Assembly: GCF_005502275.1 (NCBI RefSeq)
Contig: NZ_SWLZ01000008.1
Coordinates: forward strand, 99,690-163,689
Direction of reading: 5' to 3'
Source: Robertmurraya siralis
Lineage (GTDB): Bacteria; Bacillota; Bacilli; Bacillales; Cytobacillaceae
Length of the DNA stretch: 64,000 nucleotides
The translations under genes and the position numbers were made by a program. Below the pieces are notes generated by a model. That model saw only the letters and a list, made by a program, of their open reading frames with translations, was not told the origin of the DNA and did no database searches. Numbering within the stretch: the first letter of the stretch is position 1; each line of letters starts with the position of its first letter. This document shows, one piece after another, positions 42,881 through 51,336 of this stretch.

Positions 42881-43775
42881 ATAACAGTTCAATTGTTAAT
42901 GAATTAACTTGAGAAACAAGAAGTTCTTCGTATTGTTTTTGGGCAAGATAAAGGATCTCCTGCTCGTTGACATCGGGATTTTCTTTTCGTACTTGAGCAA
43001 TCAAATCGTTTTGAACCTTTTGCGAGAGAACAATGAGTTCATATTGTTGTTGTTCTTTGTTCCAGAATTTCTCTTCTCCAAATTCTTGAATCATTTTCTT
43101 GGCAACGGGGACTGCTTCATATTGAGTGCGTACCTGTTTGACTTGCTCGGTTACTTCCTTTTGCGTTGCCTCATGGCCTTTTTCAAGAGCAAGCAGAGCC
43201 ATGGAACGGAGGCGGATAATCTGGGTTAGTAGCTGATTTCGATCTTGATTTAGCTTCTCTTGCCCGTCCCAATAAGCTAACGCTTCTTCTAATTCGTCGC
43301 CTTCATACTTTGCTTTATCCTGTTCGCGGTTAATGGCAATGTGCAGTTCGTTGATAAACTGATAAAATTCTAGATCTTCATTTGTAATCCATTCACCGTT
43401 GATTTTAGCGATTCCACTTGGCTCTTTCACATCGTATGTGATTACTTTTTCAACAGATTTCCCATTATGGTCAAACGTGAAAACAATCTCCCATTTTCCG
43501 GCCATCGGCAATTTGACCTCTGACGAATAAATACCTTCTCCGATTTCTTTAAAGTCTGCTTCTATCTGCCCATGGTCCATGTCACTCATCGCGAGCACGG
43601 CATTGACCTTGAGGCCGGAAACAGGTTCATTGTCATCAGTAATTTTAATGACAAGCTCGGAGTCTGCATCTTTTTCATAATATAAATCCTTTTCGACCTC
43701 GACAGCGACAGAATCTTTATTGCAGGCAGTCAGTAAGAAAAGCAAACTGGCTAAGGCGAATAAAAATTTTTTCAT
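42879..43775 (-). CDS. Lipoprotein with YtkA/FixH-like and SurA-like regions, nos-linked
   Basis: 298 residues, exported and lipid-anchored: LLFLLTACNKDS lipobox at Cys18. Residues about 25-120 form a YtkA/FixH-like beta-sandwich, ending KWEIVFTFDHNGKSVEKVIT, and carry AMSDMDHGQ, a Met/His cluster of the sort that can bind copper. After INGEWITNEDLEFYQ the remaining 175 residues are helical and resemble the SurA/PrsA chaperone N-domain. Its ATG overlaps nosF by four bases, so it belongs to the nos operon. No nosL is present, and I infer a role in copper delivery or folding of NosZ. Confidence 0.75.
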   Translation of the reverse strand: MKKFLFALASLLFLLTACNKDSVAVEVEKDLYYEKDADSELVIKITDDNEPVSGLKVNAVLAMSDMDHGQIEADFKEIGEGIYSSEVKLPMAGKWEIVFTFDHNGKSVEKVITYDVKEPSGIAKINGEWITNEDLEFYQFINELHIAINREQDKAKYEGDELEEALAYWDGQEKLNQDRNQLLTQIIRLRSMALLALEKGHEATQKEVTEQVKQVRTQYEAVPVAKKMIQEFGEEKFWNKEQQQYELIVLSQKVQNDLIAQVRKENPDVNEQEILYLAQKQYEELLVSQVNSLTIELL

Positions 43776-44437
43776 GATCCATTCTCTCCTAATTTTTGTG
43801 TTAGTAGAAAGTCTGCAACTGTGTATTTACTGATTTGCTGATTTTCTAAAAAAGCGACGTGTGAACATAGCTGTTTAATTTCATCTAAATGGTGGGAAGA
43901 TACTAAAATCGTTTTATTTTGCAAAGACCTTAACGTTTCCAAAATTTCTTTTCTACCAATTGGATCAAGACCGCTTGTCGGTTCGTCCAAGACGAGGATT
44001 TGTGAATCTTGATAGAGCGTCACTGCGAGTCCAAGTCGCTGCAGCATTCCCTTTGAATACCCCTCGATAATCGTATGACGCTCCTCCCAAAGATTGACGG
44101 ATTGTAAGAGCTCTTCCATTCGTTTCTCATCGTAGGTCTGGGAAATGCTTCTGGCAAAAAAACGCATATTGTCCAGTCCAGTTAAAGAAGGATAAAGCAA
44201 AAATTTTTCTGGAAGATAAGCGATTTCGCTGCTTATATCTCTTTTTTCCTTGCCATTGATTTTGATTGTCCCCTTTTTGACAGGAAGAATTCCGAGAAGA
44301 CTATTAATAAAAGTTGATTTCCCAGCCCCGTTTCGACCAACGAGAGCACATATTTCATTTTTTTCTATTTTTAAGTGAATATCTTGAAGGACTGTTCTCT
44401 TTCCGAACGATTGATAGAGATTGGCAACTTCAATCAT
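43772..44437 (-). CDS. nosF: NosF, ABC ATPase of the NosFY(D) complex
   Basis: 221-residue ATPase: Walker A GRNGAGKST near 36, signature YSKGMLQRLG, Walker B ILVLDEPTSGLD and H-loop SSHHLDEIK. With NosY and NosD it forms the NosDFY machine that in Pseudomonas is needed to build the CuZ centre of N2O reductase. It is shorter than usual NosF (about 300) at the C-terminus. It overlaps the genes on both sides by four bases. Confidence 0.88.
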   Translation of the reverse strand: MIEVANLYQSFGKRTVLQDIHLKIEKNEICALVGRNGAGKSTFINSLLGILPVKKGTIKINGKEKRDISSEIAYLPEKFLLYPSLTGLDNMRFFARSISQTYDEKRMEELLQSVNLWEERHTIIEGYSKGMLQRLGLAVTLYQDSQILVLDEPTSGLDPIGRKEILETLRSLQNKTILVSSHHLDEIKQLCSHVAFLENQQISKYTVADFLLTQKLGENGS

Positions 44438-45231
44438 TGTGAGCCCTCCTTTCGTTTAAAAGCAACTCCAGCTCCAAACGAGAGCAGTAGTCCGAGTACA
44501 ACATTGCCGATTAAAAATAAAGACGGCTTTAACCACATGAATGATTGAAGGAGCTTTGACATATGCTCAAAGGAATAGACGCCGAATGCTGATTCAAGGT
44601 AAATTCTTGCGGCTTGCAACGGGTTTAGGAAATAAAAGCTAGAAAAGAGTTTCACATTATCATAGGTAACGTTACTTAACCATGATAGTAAGAGAAAATC
44701 GTGTAAGAAGAAAAAGTAGAACCAGATGGCGATCACGAAGCCAACAATTTGCATTCTGGAGCGGCTGATGCTCCCAACGAAGACTCCAAACTGGGTGAAG
44801 ACGAGAATAAGACTTGTGATAGTGAACAAGAATGCAAGGTAGGCAGGGCCATCTATTTGAAAATAAAATTTTAACGGAATCAAGTAGAGAAAGAGCCATA
44901 GAGCAATCGGCCCTAATAACACTGATTGAATTGCCACGCTTTTTTTACATAGAAAGCCAGTAAAGTGCTCTCCCCTTGTTAAGAGCATGATCAATGTTTT
45001 TTGTTCTTTTTCCTGAAATAGGGAAAAGGCCCCTAAAAAAAGGCATAATATCGGGATGAAATAGACGAATGCATCAAATAAATTAATCAAGTGAATATAG
45101 AATCCTTGATCAAAGGAAAGAGCAGAGGAACGGAACAATAAACTAACTGAAACGAGAACAATGAGCGCAAAGGCCAGCCAAAGCCCTTTTCCTTTTATGT
45201 TTTCCTTCCATTCTTTCCAAATATAATGCAT
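44434..45231 (-). CDS. nosY: NosY, ABC-2 permease of the NosDFY complex
   Basis: 265-residue membrane protein with six membrane segments. The start MHYIWKEWKENIKGKGLWL and the SLFQEKEQKTLIMLLTRG loop fit the NosY branch of ABC-2 permeases. ATG 45231 follows AAGGGAG. It lies 14 bases after nosD and overlaps nosF by four, so the stoichiometry is kept by coupled translation. Confidence 0.88.
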   Translation of the reverse strand: MHYIWKEWKENIKGKGLWLAFALIVLVSVSLLFRSSALSFDQGFYIHLINLFDAFVYFIPILCLFLGAFSLFQEKEQKTLIMLLTRGEHFTGFLCKKSVAIQSVLLGPIALWLFLYLIPLKFYFQIDGPAYLAFLFTITSLILVFTQFGVFVGSISRSRMQIVGFVIAIWFYFFFLHDFLLLSWLSNVTYDNVKLFSSFYFLNPLQAARIYLESAFGVYSFEHMSKLLQSFMWLKPSLFLIGNVVLGLLLSFGAGVAFKRKEGSQ

Positions 45232-45245
45232 AGTGGATGTCTCCC

Positions 45246-46562
45246 TTATAATAGTCTCTTTTTGTAGTGGCGATAAATATATAGGTTGGATGAGATGGCT
45301 AGCACCCCGATGAGAATGAGCGACGCTTGTTTCCTTTCATGCTTTGTCACGAGCGGATAAGGATCGGTAAACATCGTTTTCTCTTTATGGAGAAACTGAT
45401 TCAGCTTCTCATAAACAGCGATAGCAGGACTTTGTAAAAAGAGATAAACTAGTTCTTGATCTTCTATTAGTTGATGGAGTGAAGATTGATAGCGCACCTC
45501 TTCATCACCGATCCCGTCTTGATCTAAATCGATCATAGGAAATGAGCGCCCCCAGTTATTGCCAATGCCATTTTCACTCCAGCTATTTCTTCCTTCCCCA
45601 CCAAGGCTGGCAACAGGAATGGTATTTTCATTAATTTCATTTAAGGTAAAAATTTGCTCGTTTGAACTTGCCCATATTTCGATCCCGATTTGGTTCTTAA
45701 TAATTCGGTTGTTTTTTACTAAACTCCCTGTTGCCTGATCGATATATAATCCTCTCTGATTGAGAAAAAAGGTGTTATCTTGAATGATTGTGTCTCTGGA
45801 CGATAATAACAGGAGGCCGAAGGATTTATGTCCATAGTTAAAAATAAATTCATTTTGCTCAAGCTTAATTCCGTTGGAATGCATAATGGCGGCGCCACCG
45901 GTATTCATCGTAAACGTATTCCCTTCAAAAAAATTATCATCAGAATACATATAGTGCAGACCATAGCGTGTTTCGCTTATGGAATTATAAAGAATTTCAT
46001 TGCGGTTGGCATAATCAAAGAACATGCCATCTCTAGAACCTTTGACCACGTTGTTTTGTAGAATATTATCGTTTGCGTAATAGATATGAAGCCCGTTTCC
46101 TTGATTGGCAATCTCCCCTTTGCCTAATCCTGTAATGAGGCTATTCTCAATCAGATTATGATGGGCTTGACTTAAATAAATACCGTGAAAGGAATGCTTA
46201 ATCGTTACTGAATCAATCACATTATGATTAGAGTAAACCTTAATTCCTGCGTATTCCTCAGAGCTATTGCGATTCATGCTGCTGCCTAACACGGTCATAT
46301 TGCGAATCTTTACATTAGGTGCTTCGATAGAAATGACATTTCCACTTCCATCACCACTTATAACGGTTCCTTCTTTTCCAATTAATTCTATTGATTTATT
46401 GATGGTAATATTTCCTTCGTACGTCTTATCTTCTAGCTCCAGTATGTCTCCGTTGTGCAAGGCATCGATCATTTGTTGCAGATCATCTTTCGCCAAGCTT
46501 GAATGCGGAGCAGCAAGGAGAATGATGGACATGATGAAGAATAAGAACGTCAGCTTTTTCAT
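45246..46562 (-). CDS. nosD: NosD, copper-centre assembly beta-helix protein
   Basis: 438 residues: Sec signal peptide (MKKLTFLFFIMSIILLAAPH), a right-handed beta-helix of CASH/NosD repeats from about 40 to 330 (recurring HNxIxxxxIxxxxxGIYLxxA units), then a C-terminal membrane anchor (ILIGVLAISSNLYIYRHYKK). NosD works outside the membrane with NosFY and passes copper/sulfur to NosZ. ATG 46562 follows GGAAGGA; an ATG at 46580 lacks a ribosome site. It overlaps nosB by four bases. Confidence 0.92.
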   Translation of the reverse strand: MKKLTFLFFIMSIILLAAPHSSLAKDDLQQMIDALHNGDILELEDKTYEGNITINKSIELIGKEGTVISGDGSGNVISIEAPNVKIRNMTVLGSSMNRNSSEEYAGIKVYSNHNVIDSVTIKHSFHGIYLSQAHHNLIENSLITGLGKGEIANQGNGLHIYYANDNILQNNVVKGSRDGMFFDYANRNEILYNSISETRYGLHYMYSDDNFFEGNTFTMNTGGAAIMHSNGIKLEQNEFIFNYGHKSFGLLLLSSRDTIIQDNTFFLNQRGLYIDQATGSLVKNNRIIKNQIGIEIWASSNEQIFTLNEINENTIPVASLGGEGRNSWSENGIGNNWGRSFPMIDLDQDGIGDEEVRYQSSLHQLIEDQELVYLFLQSPAIAVYEKLNQFLHKEKTMFTDPYPLVTKHERKQASLILIGVLAISSNLYIYRHYKKRLL

Positions 46563-47125
46563 TGTTTTCGATCCTTCCATAAAGGAATCAGCAGCAAAAT
46601 AAAGGCTGCAATGACTAAATAAGCACCCGTTCCTAACAGGCTATAGGTTGTAAAGTTGGCGACGACATTTTCTCCAATGATCGGCGGGACAAATGGTTCC
46701 ATTTCAATTGGAGCCATTGGATCTAAGTTGGTTCCATACTCCTTAAGTGCTGCCCATAAATCCCATACACCGATTGCACCACCAATAAGAAAACTAGCAA
46801 TAAGGCTTATTAAATAAGCTTTTTTACGAATAAAGGCTCCAAGTAGTACGAGTATGGAAAGCCCGCCAATGAGATAAGGAAGATAATTTAATTCTGGGAA
46901 GCTTTCTTCATTGAATTGGGCCATGCCAATATAATGATTCAATCCGTTAATTTGCTCCAGTTCCCCTTCAAGGTGATCAGGATAAACAATAATATTCAGT
47001 CCCTCGGGGTATTGAGGAGCGAAAAATTCCATTCTCCACCATGGGAAGAACAGGGCTAACATGACTAATATGGCAGAGATAATCATTAAGAATGATGAGA
47101 ATCGAGAAAGCTGTTTTCCTTTCAT
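46559..47125 (-). CDS. nosB: NosB-like membrane protein of clade II nos clusters
   Basis: 188-residue protein with four membrane segments (about 10-32, 80-97, 103-122, 160-183) and an external loop after the first, with FPWWRMEFFAPQYPEGL and a Pro/Glu-rich stretch before the last. It follows nosZ and precedes nosD, the place of nosB, a hallmark of clade II (Sec-dependent) nosZ clusters; I rely on place and topology rather than recognised residues. A 245-base gap with a fold-back repeat separates it from nosZ. ATG 47125 follows AGAAAGAAG by 9 bases. Confidence 0.7.
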   Translation of the reverse strand: MKGKQLSRFSSFLMIISAILVMLALFFPWWRMEFFAPQYPEGLNIIVYPDHLEGELEQINGLNHYIGMAQFNEESFPELNYLPYLIGGLSILVLLGAFIRKKAYLISLIASFLIGGAIGVWDLWAALKEYGTNLDPMAPIEMEPFVPPIIGENVVANFTTYSLLGTGAYLVIAAFILLLIPLWKDRKQ

Positions 47126-47229
47126 TGCAAACACTTCTTTCTAGTGACTACCCATTTTATAAAAGGGGCGCTGAACGTTTAAATGCTGCCCCTTCTTTGT
47201 CTAAGGCTTTGTTATATGTCAGTATTGGT

Positions 47230-47306
47230 TATCGGCTCATTTTCTCCCTGACTTTTCAGTATAAGTGAAGGCGAGTGAAATCAATGCTTCACACGAAATG
47301 AGCCAA
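47230..47306. repeat. GGCTCATTT fold-back repeat, copy C
   Basis: Read on the minus strand: GGCTCATTTCGTGTGAAGCA at one end and GAGAAAATGAGCC at the other, with CGCCTTCACTTATACTGAAA between; the same order as copy A without its 57-base insert. It sits between nosZ and nosB inside the operon, in the same orientation as transcription, and its paired ends could fold in the mRNA. Confidence 0.75.
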
Positions 47307-47370
47307 GAATCGTTTTACCAACATAAAGATTTTACTAAAAAACGGAATTAAACAAATATTATCGTTTTTT

Positions 47371-49245
47371 TCAGTTTTTCGGCTTTACGAGGAAATAGCC
47401 TGACATTTCTTGATGCAGGGCAGAGCAGAAATTCGTACAATAAAGTGGATATGTTCCTGCTTTATCTGCTGTGAATTCAATCGTATTTGTTTGTCCAGGT
47501 TGAACCTCCATATTGAAATCATATTGATTAATCGCGAAGCCATGCGTGATATCCTGGTCAAAGTCTATATTTGTGAGATGAATAACGACTTTATCTCCCT
47601 CATTTACTTCAATCACGTCCGGCCGTTTCGCGTTGGCATCAAAGATAAATTTGGAACGCATGGCGATCCCATAGACGTGAACTTCATTGCCTTTACGGAC
47701 GATTTTTGCATCTTCTTGGTTATAAATAGCATTTGGATTGCTTTCGTCCTTATCATATACGGTAATCGTATTGATTTTATCCGCCTTAATCATTTGCGCA
47801 TAATGTGGTTCAGGGTTGACAGGTGCCGATTGGATCACTTCCATTTTGTCCCCTGTTAAATCGATTAGCTGCATGGATTCTGGATGTGATGGCCCTACTG
47901 ATAAATAGCTGTCTTTTGCAATTTTGTTAAGGGCAATAATATATTTACCATCTGGCGCGACAGTATCTCCTTCAGCGGCAACTGAGTGTCCCGGAGAATA
48001 TTGAACAGGAACCCGATCTAATGTTTCTCCTGTAGCTGGATCCCATTTAACAATTTCAGATGAAATAAACATGGTAGTATAAGCCATCCCTTCATCATCA
48101 AATTGAGTGTGAAGCGGACCAAGAGCGTTTTCAGGATTAACTTCTCGTTCCATAACAGATTCATATTTGAGAATAGGGATTCCGTTACGTTCTCCGTCAA
48201 ATTCACCGTTTTCAATCGCTGCAAAAGCTTTTTCAAAGGAGAAAACCGTCATCGCTGGAGCAAGCTTACCCGAAGCAATGAAGTGTTCCCCATCTGGTGT
48301 AACGTCTACCCCATGAGGCGATTTCGCAACAGGAACTAGGTAAATGCCACCTTTATGCTTTTCAGGAAAGATCATTTTTTGGCCTGTCACTTCGTCATAT
48401 TCTCCAGTGGCAATTTTCTGTTCAAGCTCCTTCCAATTGAACAATACGATGTAATCACGATCTGCTTGAGAAGCATTAATTTCTAGGTTTGTTGTTGCTT
48501 CTTCCGTATTGTACGTCGTCATAACTGCCCAATCGGCAGACATCTTTTTACCAGCGTCAGATAAGTCATAGGACCATGGTGGCAAGGCTACTTGATAGGC
48601 AATATCCAGCTTTTCTTTCTCTTCATCAAATGTTACAGCAGACATGACACCATGGTATTGTTCACTATAGTTATCAAGGTCTGCATATTCACTTCCAATC
48701 GGCACAGAAAAACGAGTTGGAAGGAACATATACTCAGTGTTTTGCGTGACAAAAGCGGCACAGTGCGGGCCAGAGGTATTCGGAACTTTCATAATATCTT
48801 TTACAGTAAACGTTTTTAAATCCATGACGGCAGCACGACTATTGGCGACATCGGTGGCGAACATATACTTTCCATCATAATCTCCCTCGGTTTCTGAGAA
48901 AGCGGGATGATGGAGATCTCCCCACGAATAATCTCCCATTAACTCTTTCGTGTGGTTATCAAAACCGTATCCAGTCGCAGAATCTGGTGAAAAAACCGGG
49001 ACTGTGCGGATGTGGCGCATGGATGGAACTCCGTAAATGAACATTTGCCCAGAATGTCCACCGGACGCAAATAAATAGTATTCGTCTTTTTCCCCAAATG
49101 GGACATAGACCTTCTCTGCATTCGTTTTATTAGCTGAGTCAGAGGTTGCGGAGCCGCTGGGACCAGTTGAGAAGTCAGCGAAAAATACCGTTGCCGCTAA
49201 GAAACCGGCGGCTAGCCCGGATGCAGCAGGTATCCATTTCTTCAT
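47371..49245 (-). CDS. nosZ: Nitrous-oxide reductase, clade II (Sec-type) NosZ
   Basis: 624-residue copper enzyme that reduces N2O to N2 outside the cell membrane, taking electrons from a c-type cytochrome. N-terminal hydrophobic Sec signal/anchor without twin arginines, so clade II. The beta-propeller supplies CuZ histidines seen in GDLHHPAFS, SGPHCAA, KSPHGVDV, GEHF, LGPLHTQF and SPGHSVA. The C-terminal cupredoxin domain holds CuA: Cys603-x3-Cys607-x3-His611-x2-Met614 (YCTNFCSALHQEM). Full length, no broken motif. ATG 49245 follows GGAAGG. It follows nosC by 116 bases. Confidence 0.96.
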   Translation of the reverse strand: MKKWIPAASGLAAGFLAATVFFADFSTGPSGSATSDSANKTNAEKVYVPFGEKDEYYLFASGGHSGQMFIYGVPSMRHIRTVPVFSPDSATGYGFDNHTKELMGDYSWGDLHHPAFSETEGDYDGKYMFATDVANSRAAVMDLKTFTVKDIMKVPNTSGPHCAAFVTQNTEYMFLPTRFSVPIGSEYADLDNYSEQYHGVMSAVTFDEEKEKLDIAYQVALPPWSYDLSDAGKKMSADWAVMTTYNTEEATTNLEINASQADRDYIVLFNWKELEQKIATGEYDEVTGQKMIFPEKHKGGIYLVPVAKSPHGVDVTPDGEHFIASGKLAPAMTVFSFEKAFAAIENGEFDGERNGIPILKYESVMEREVNPENALGPLHTQFDDEGMAYTTMFISSEIVKWDPATGETLDRVPVQYSPGHSVAAEGDTVAPDGKYIIALNKIAKDSYLSVGPSHPESMQLIDLTGDKMEVIQSAPVNPEPHYAQMIKADKINTITVYDKDESNPNAIYNQEDAKIVRKGNEVHVYGIAMRSKFIFDANAKRPDVIEVNEGDKVVIHLTNIDFDQDITHGFAINQYDFNMEVQPGQTNTIEFTADKAGTYPLYCTNFCSALHQEMSGYFLVKPKN

Positions 49246-49361
49246 GGTAAAACACCTTCCTTTTTATGAGTCGTTTCGGTGCGCTGTTTTCATCAAAAAT
49301 GAAATTCGTTCTATAAAGCATTTTTTTGATTAAGGTACAGATAATTACAGAATGTCAAAAA

Positions 49362-49811
49362 TTATTGTTCTGCCGCTTTTTTTAACTCCTTGACAATTTG
49401 GTCAATTTCTTCAGCAGATAAAGGATTCCCGCCGATCACGGATGACATGACGGCAGAGGTTGGCTCTTTTAAAAATTCTTGAAGCGGCTTACCATGCTTA
49501 CCTTCAACTTCATTATAGGCTTTGGACAAGTCCGGACCGGTTGCTCCACCTTGAAGCTTCAGCCCTTCCACAGCGTGGCAGCCAATGCAGCCTTTTGCTT
49601 GAAGAATGCTCTCCTCATTGGAAACGTTTTCAACATCGGATGTTTTGGTTTCATGGTCCTCCTCGTTTACAGTAGCAGTCTGATCAGCAGTTTGTTCTTG
49701 TGTTATCTCAGTATCTTTACCACCGCTGTCTAAGATTACATCAAACACAAGATAACCTAGGCCAAGGCCGATGATGGCGCTTATGACAAAGTGAATAATG
49801 GATGTCTTCAA
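49362..49811 (-). CDS. nosC: NosC, membrane-anchored c-type cytochrome
   Basis: 149 residues: one N-terminal membrane segment (about 5-28), a low-complexity acidic linker (30-68) and a mono-haem cytochrome domain with Cys75-x2-Cys78-His79 (KGCIGCHAVEG) and a probable Met ligand in TSAVMSS. As in other Gram-positive clade II clusters it would carry electrons from the quinol chain to NosZ. TTG 49811 follows AAAGGGGGAG by 7 bases. First gene of the operon, behind an Fnr-type box. Confidence 0.9.
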   Translation of the reverse strand: MKTSIIHFVISAIIGLGLGYLVFDVILDSGGKDTEITQEQTADQTATVNEEDHETKTSDVENVSNEESILQAKGCIGCHAVEGLKLQGGATGPDLSKAYNEVEGKHGKPLQEFLKEPTSAVMSSVIGGNPLSAEEIDQIVKELKKAAEQ

Positions 49812-49852
49812 AAGTTCTCCCCCTTTGCAAAGTAGTATTTCATCACAAATTC

Positions 49853-49858
49853 ATCCTA
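49853..49858 (-). promoter_or_regulatory. -10 element of the nos operon
   Basis: Minus-strand TAGGAT. A start of transcription at about 49846 places the Fnr box centre (49887.5) at -41.5. Confidence 0.65.
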
Positions 49859-49879
49859 GCTGTTAGGGATATTGTCAGG

Positions 49880-49895
49880 TGTGATTCACTTCACA
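49880..49895. promoter_or_regulatory. Fnr box of the nos operon
   Basis: TGTGA-TTCACT-TCACA matches the B. subtilis Fnr consensus TGTGA-N6-TCACA perfectly, at -41.5 from the predicted nosC start: a class II activator position. Confidence 0.85.
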
Positions 49896-49972
49896 TGAAA
49901 GAAGTCTCTTTGTGAAGGTTTTGTGAAACTCCAATGAAAGATCTTTAATATCACGGGAAATAAGAGAAAAAA

Positions 49973-49988
49973 TGTGATATTTTACACA
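49973..49988. promoter_or_regulatory. Fnr-type box of the crp/fnr gene
   Basis: TGTGA-TATTTT-ACACA has one mismatch to TGTGA-N6-TCACA. Its centre (49980.5) is 41.5 bases before the start predicted from the -10 TAGAAT at 50010-50015, so the regulator may activate its own gene. Confidence 0.7.
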
Positions 49989-50043
49989 TTCTTGTTGAAT
50001 TGGATTCTCTAGAATAGGAGTAAATCTGAAAGGGGGATTTGAG

Positions 50044-50766
50044 ATGGAAAATCAGAGCATGGAGGTTTCCGCCATTCATGAGTTTTTAAGTAAAGTAGAG
50101 GTATTTAAAGATCTGCCGCCACAGTCTTTGCAAATAATTGATAAGCGAATCAAGAAGATGTCATTTAATAAGGGTGATAAAATAATATCTGAATATGAAA
50201 GAGCTAGGGGAGTATTTTTCGTCCATTCAGGTATGGTGAAGCTTACAAAACAAAATGAACAAGGGAACGAACTTATTGTTTGTATGAAGAAAAAAGGGGA
50301 TATTTTTGCTGAGGCATGCTTATTTAATTATGGCGATCTCACCTATCCAGCAACAGGAACGATGATTAAGCCTGGTGAAATCTATTTTCTTAGCACAGAG
50401 GATTTTGAACAAGAATTATTATTAAATCCAGAGTTGGCAGTCCAAATGATTCGATATATGGGTGAGACTCTCCGGGATCTTACGTCGATAATGAGAGACA
50501 TTGCCCTTCTTGATGTTTACACGAAAACGATGAAAATGCTCGAGCGATTAGCAGAGAAATTTGGGGCCAATCGATGTAATCGAATGTACATTGAGCTTCC
50601 GTTAACAATTCAGGAATTTTCCACTCTGATAGGCACATCAAGAGAAAGTGTAAGTCGCGTTTTTTCAAAGCTAAGAAAAGAGGGCTTAATCGATATAAAA
50701 CAAAAGCATATCATTATTACTGATTGGTGTAAGTTCTGTGCAGTTTATAACAATAAATTAATGTAG
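50044..50766 (+). CDS. fnr: Crp/Fnr-family regulator, Bacillus Fnr-like
   Basis: 240 residues: cyclic-nucleotide-like beta-roll (about 20-130), dimer helix, and a Crp helix-turn-helix at about 185-215 (LTIQEFSTLIGTSRESVSRV with the E-SVSR recognition pattern for TGTGA). The C-terminus has Cys229-x2-Cys232 (DWCKFC). B. subtilis Fnr binds a [4Fe-4S] cluster through three C-terminal Cys and an Asp; here only two Cys are in the tail, and Cys also occur at about 78, 88 and 178. Divergent from the nos operon, with a box at each promoter. I infer control of N2O respiration by oxygen. ATG 50044 follows GGGGG. Confidence 0.82.
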   Translation: MENQSMEVSAIHEFLSKVEVFKDLPPQSLQIIDKRIKKMSFNKGDKIISEYERARGVFFVHSGMVKLTKQNEQGNELIVCMKKKGDIFAEACLFNYGDLTYPATGTMIKPGEIYFLSTEDFEQELLLNPELAVQMIRYMGETLRDLTSIMRDIALLDVYTKTMKMLERLAEKFGANRCNRMYIELPLTIQEFSTLIGTSRESVSRVFSKLRKEGLIDIKQKHIIITDWCKFCAVYNNKLM

Positions 50767-51336
50767 GAACATTAGGCAGCTGAAGAAATGGAGACATCAT
50801 AAATAGCATAAACTTCAGTGCAAGAAGCTCGATTAAGGGAACGCTGCTTTTCCTTTGGAAAATAAAGATGAACATTATCTTGAAATAATATTTACCTAAG
50901 TCTCGATGAGTGTTCATCACGCCCGGGCTCCCACTGCTTAGATAATTTGGTTAAGGGGAAATGCGAATAAAGCAAGCGACTGTCAAACAGCTTGTTATTA
51001 TTCGTTTTTTTTATAAATGAAAATCATTTCAAAAATAAAGCTCAAGCGTAATGGAGATGGTAAAGCTCCAAAAAACTGTGTCAGATGACCTGACAAATTG
51101 TAAGACAGATGAACTTAATTGAAATAGAATGATTGTAATTAATAGAGTTATGTTATTAAGTAAGAGATTTTATTAATAGGGAAGTTGTAGGAGATTACTT
51201 AATAAGCCGAACTCCAAGTCATGAATATTTTTGAATTATTAGAAAATTTTTAATTGATTTCAAAGATTTTTAATGATATTATTTTATAAAATTTGAAATA
51301 TTTTAAAAATACAAGAAACTGATATGGTGGTTAAAA
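50767..51336. other. 570-base region between fnr and iclR
   Basis: Contains a TnrA-like palindrome (51079-51095), the short palindrome TGAAA-ATCA-TTTCA at about 50997-51010, and a weak stem CAAGC...GCTTG near 50975-50995. The last 200 bases before iclR are strongly AT-rich. I see no gene; a frame of 67 codons on the minus strand (50717-50920) overlaps the end of fnr and looks random. Confidence 0.5.
51079..51095. promoter_or_regulatory. TnrA/GlnR-like palindrome
   Basis: TGTCA-GATGACC-TGACA fits TGTNA-N7-TNACA, with 6-base arms TGTCAG/CTGACA, but the centre is not AT-rich as in good sites. It is about 240 bases before iclR. Weak candidate for nitrogen control of the peptide cluster. Confidence 0.35.

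Noticed and set aside
50717..50920. 67-codon minus-strand ORF after fnr
   Set aside because: It overlaps the 3' end of fnr, has no ribosome site and no recognisable pattern.
50997..51010. Fur box upstream of iclR
   Set aside because: TGAAAATCATTTCA is a short palindrome with only partial fit to the 19-bp Fur consensus, and no iron gene is near.
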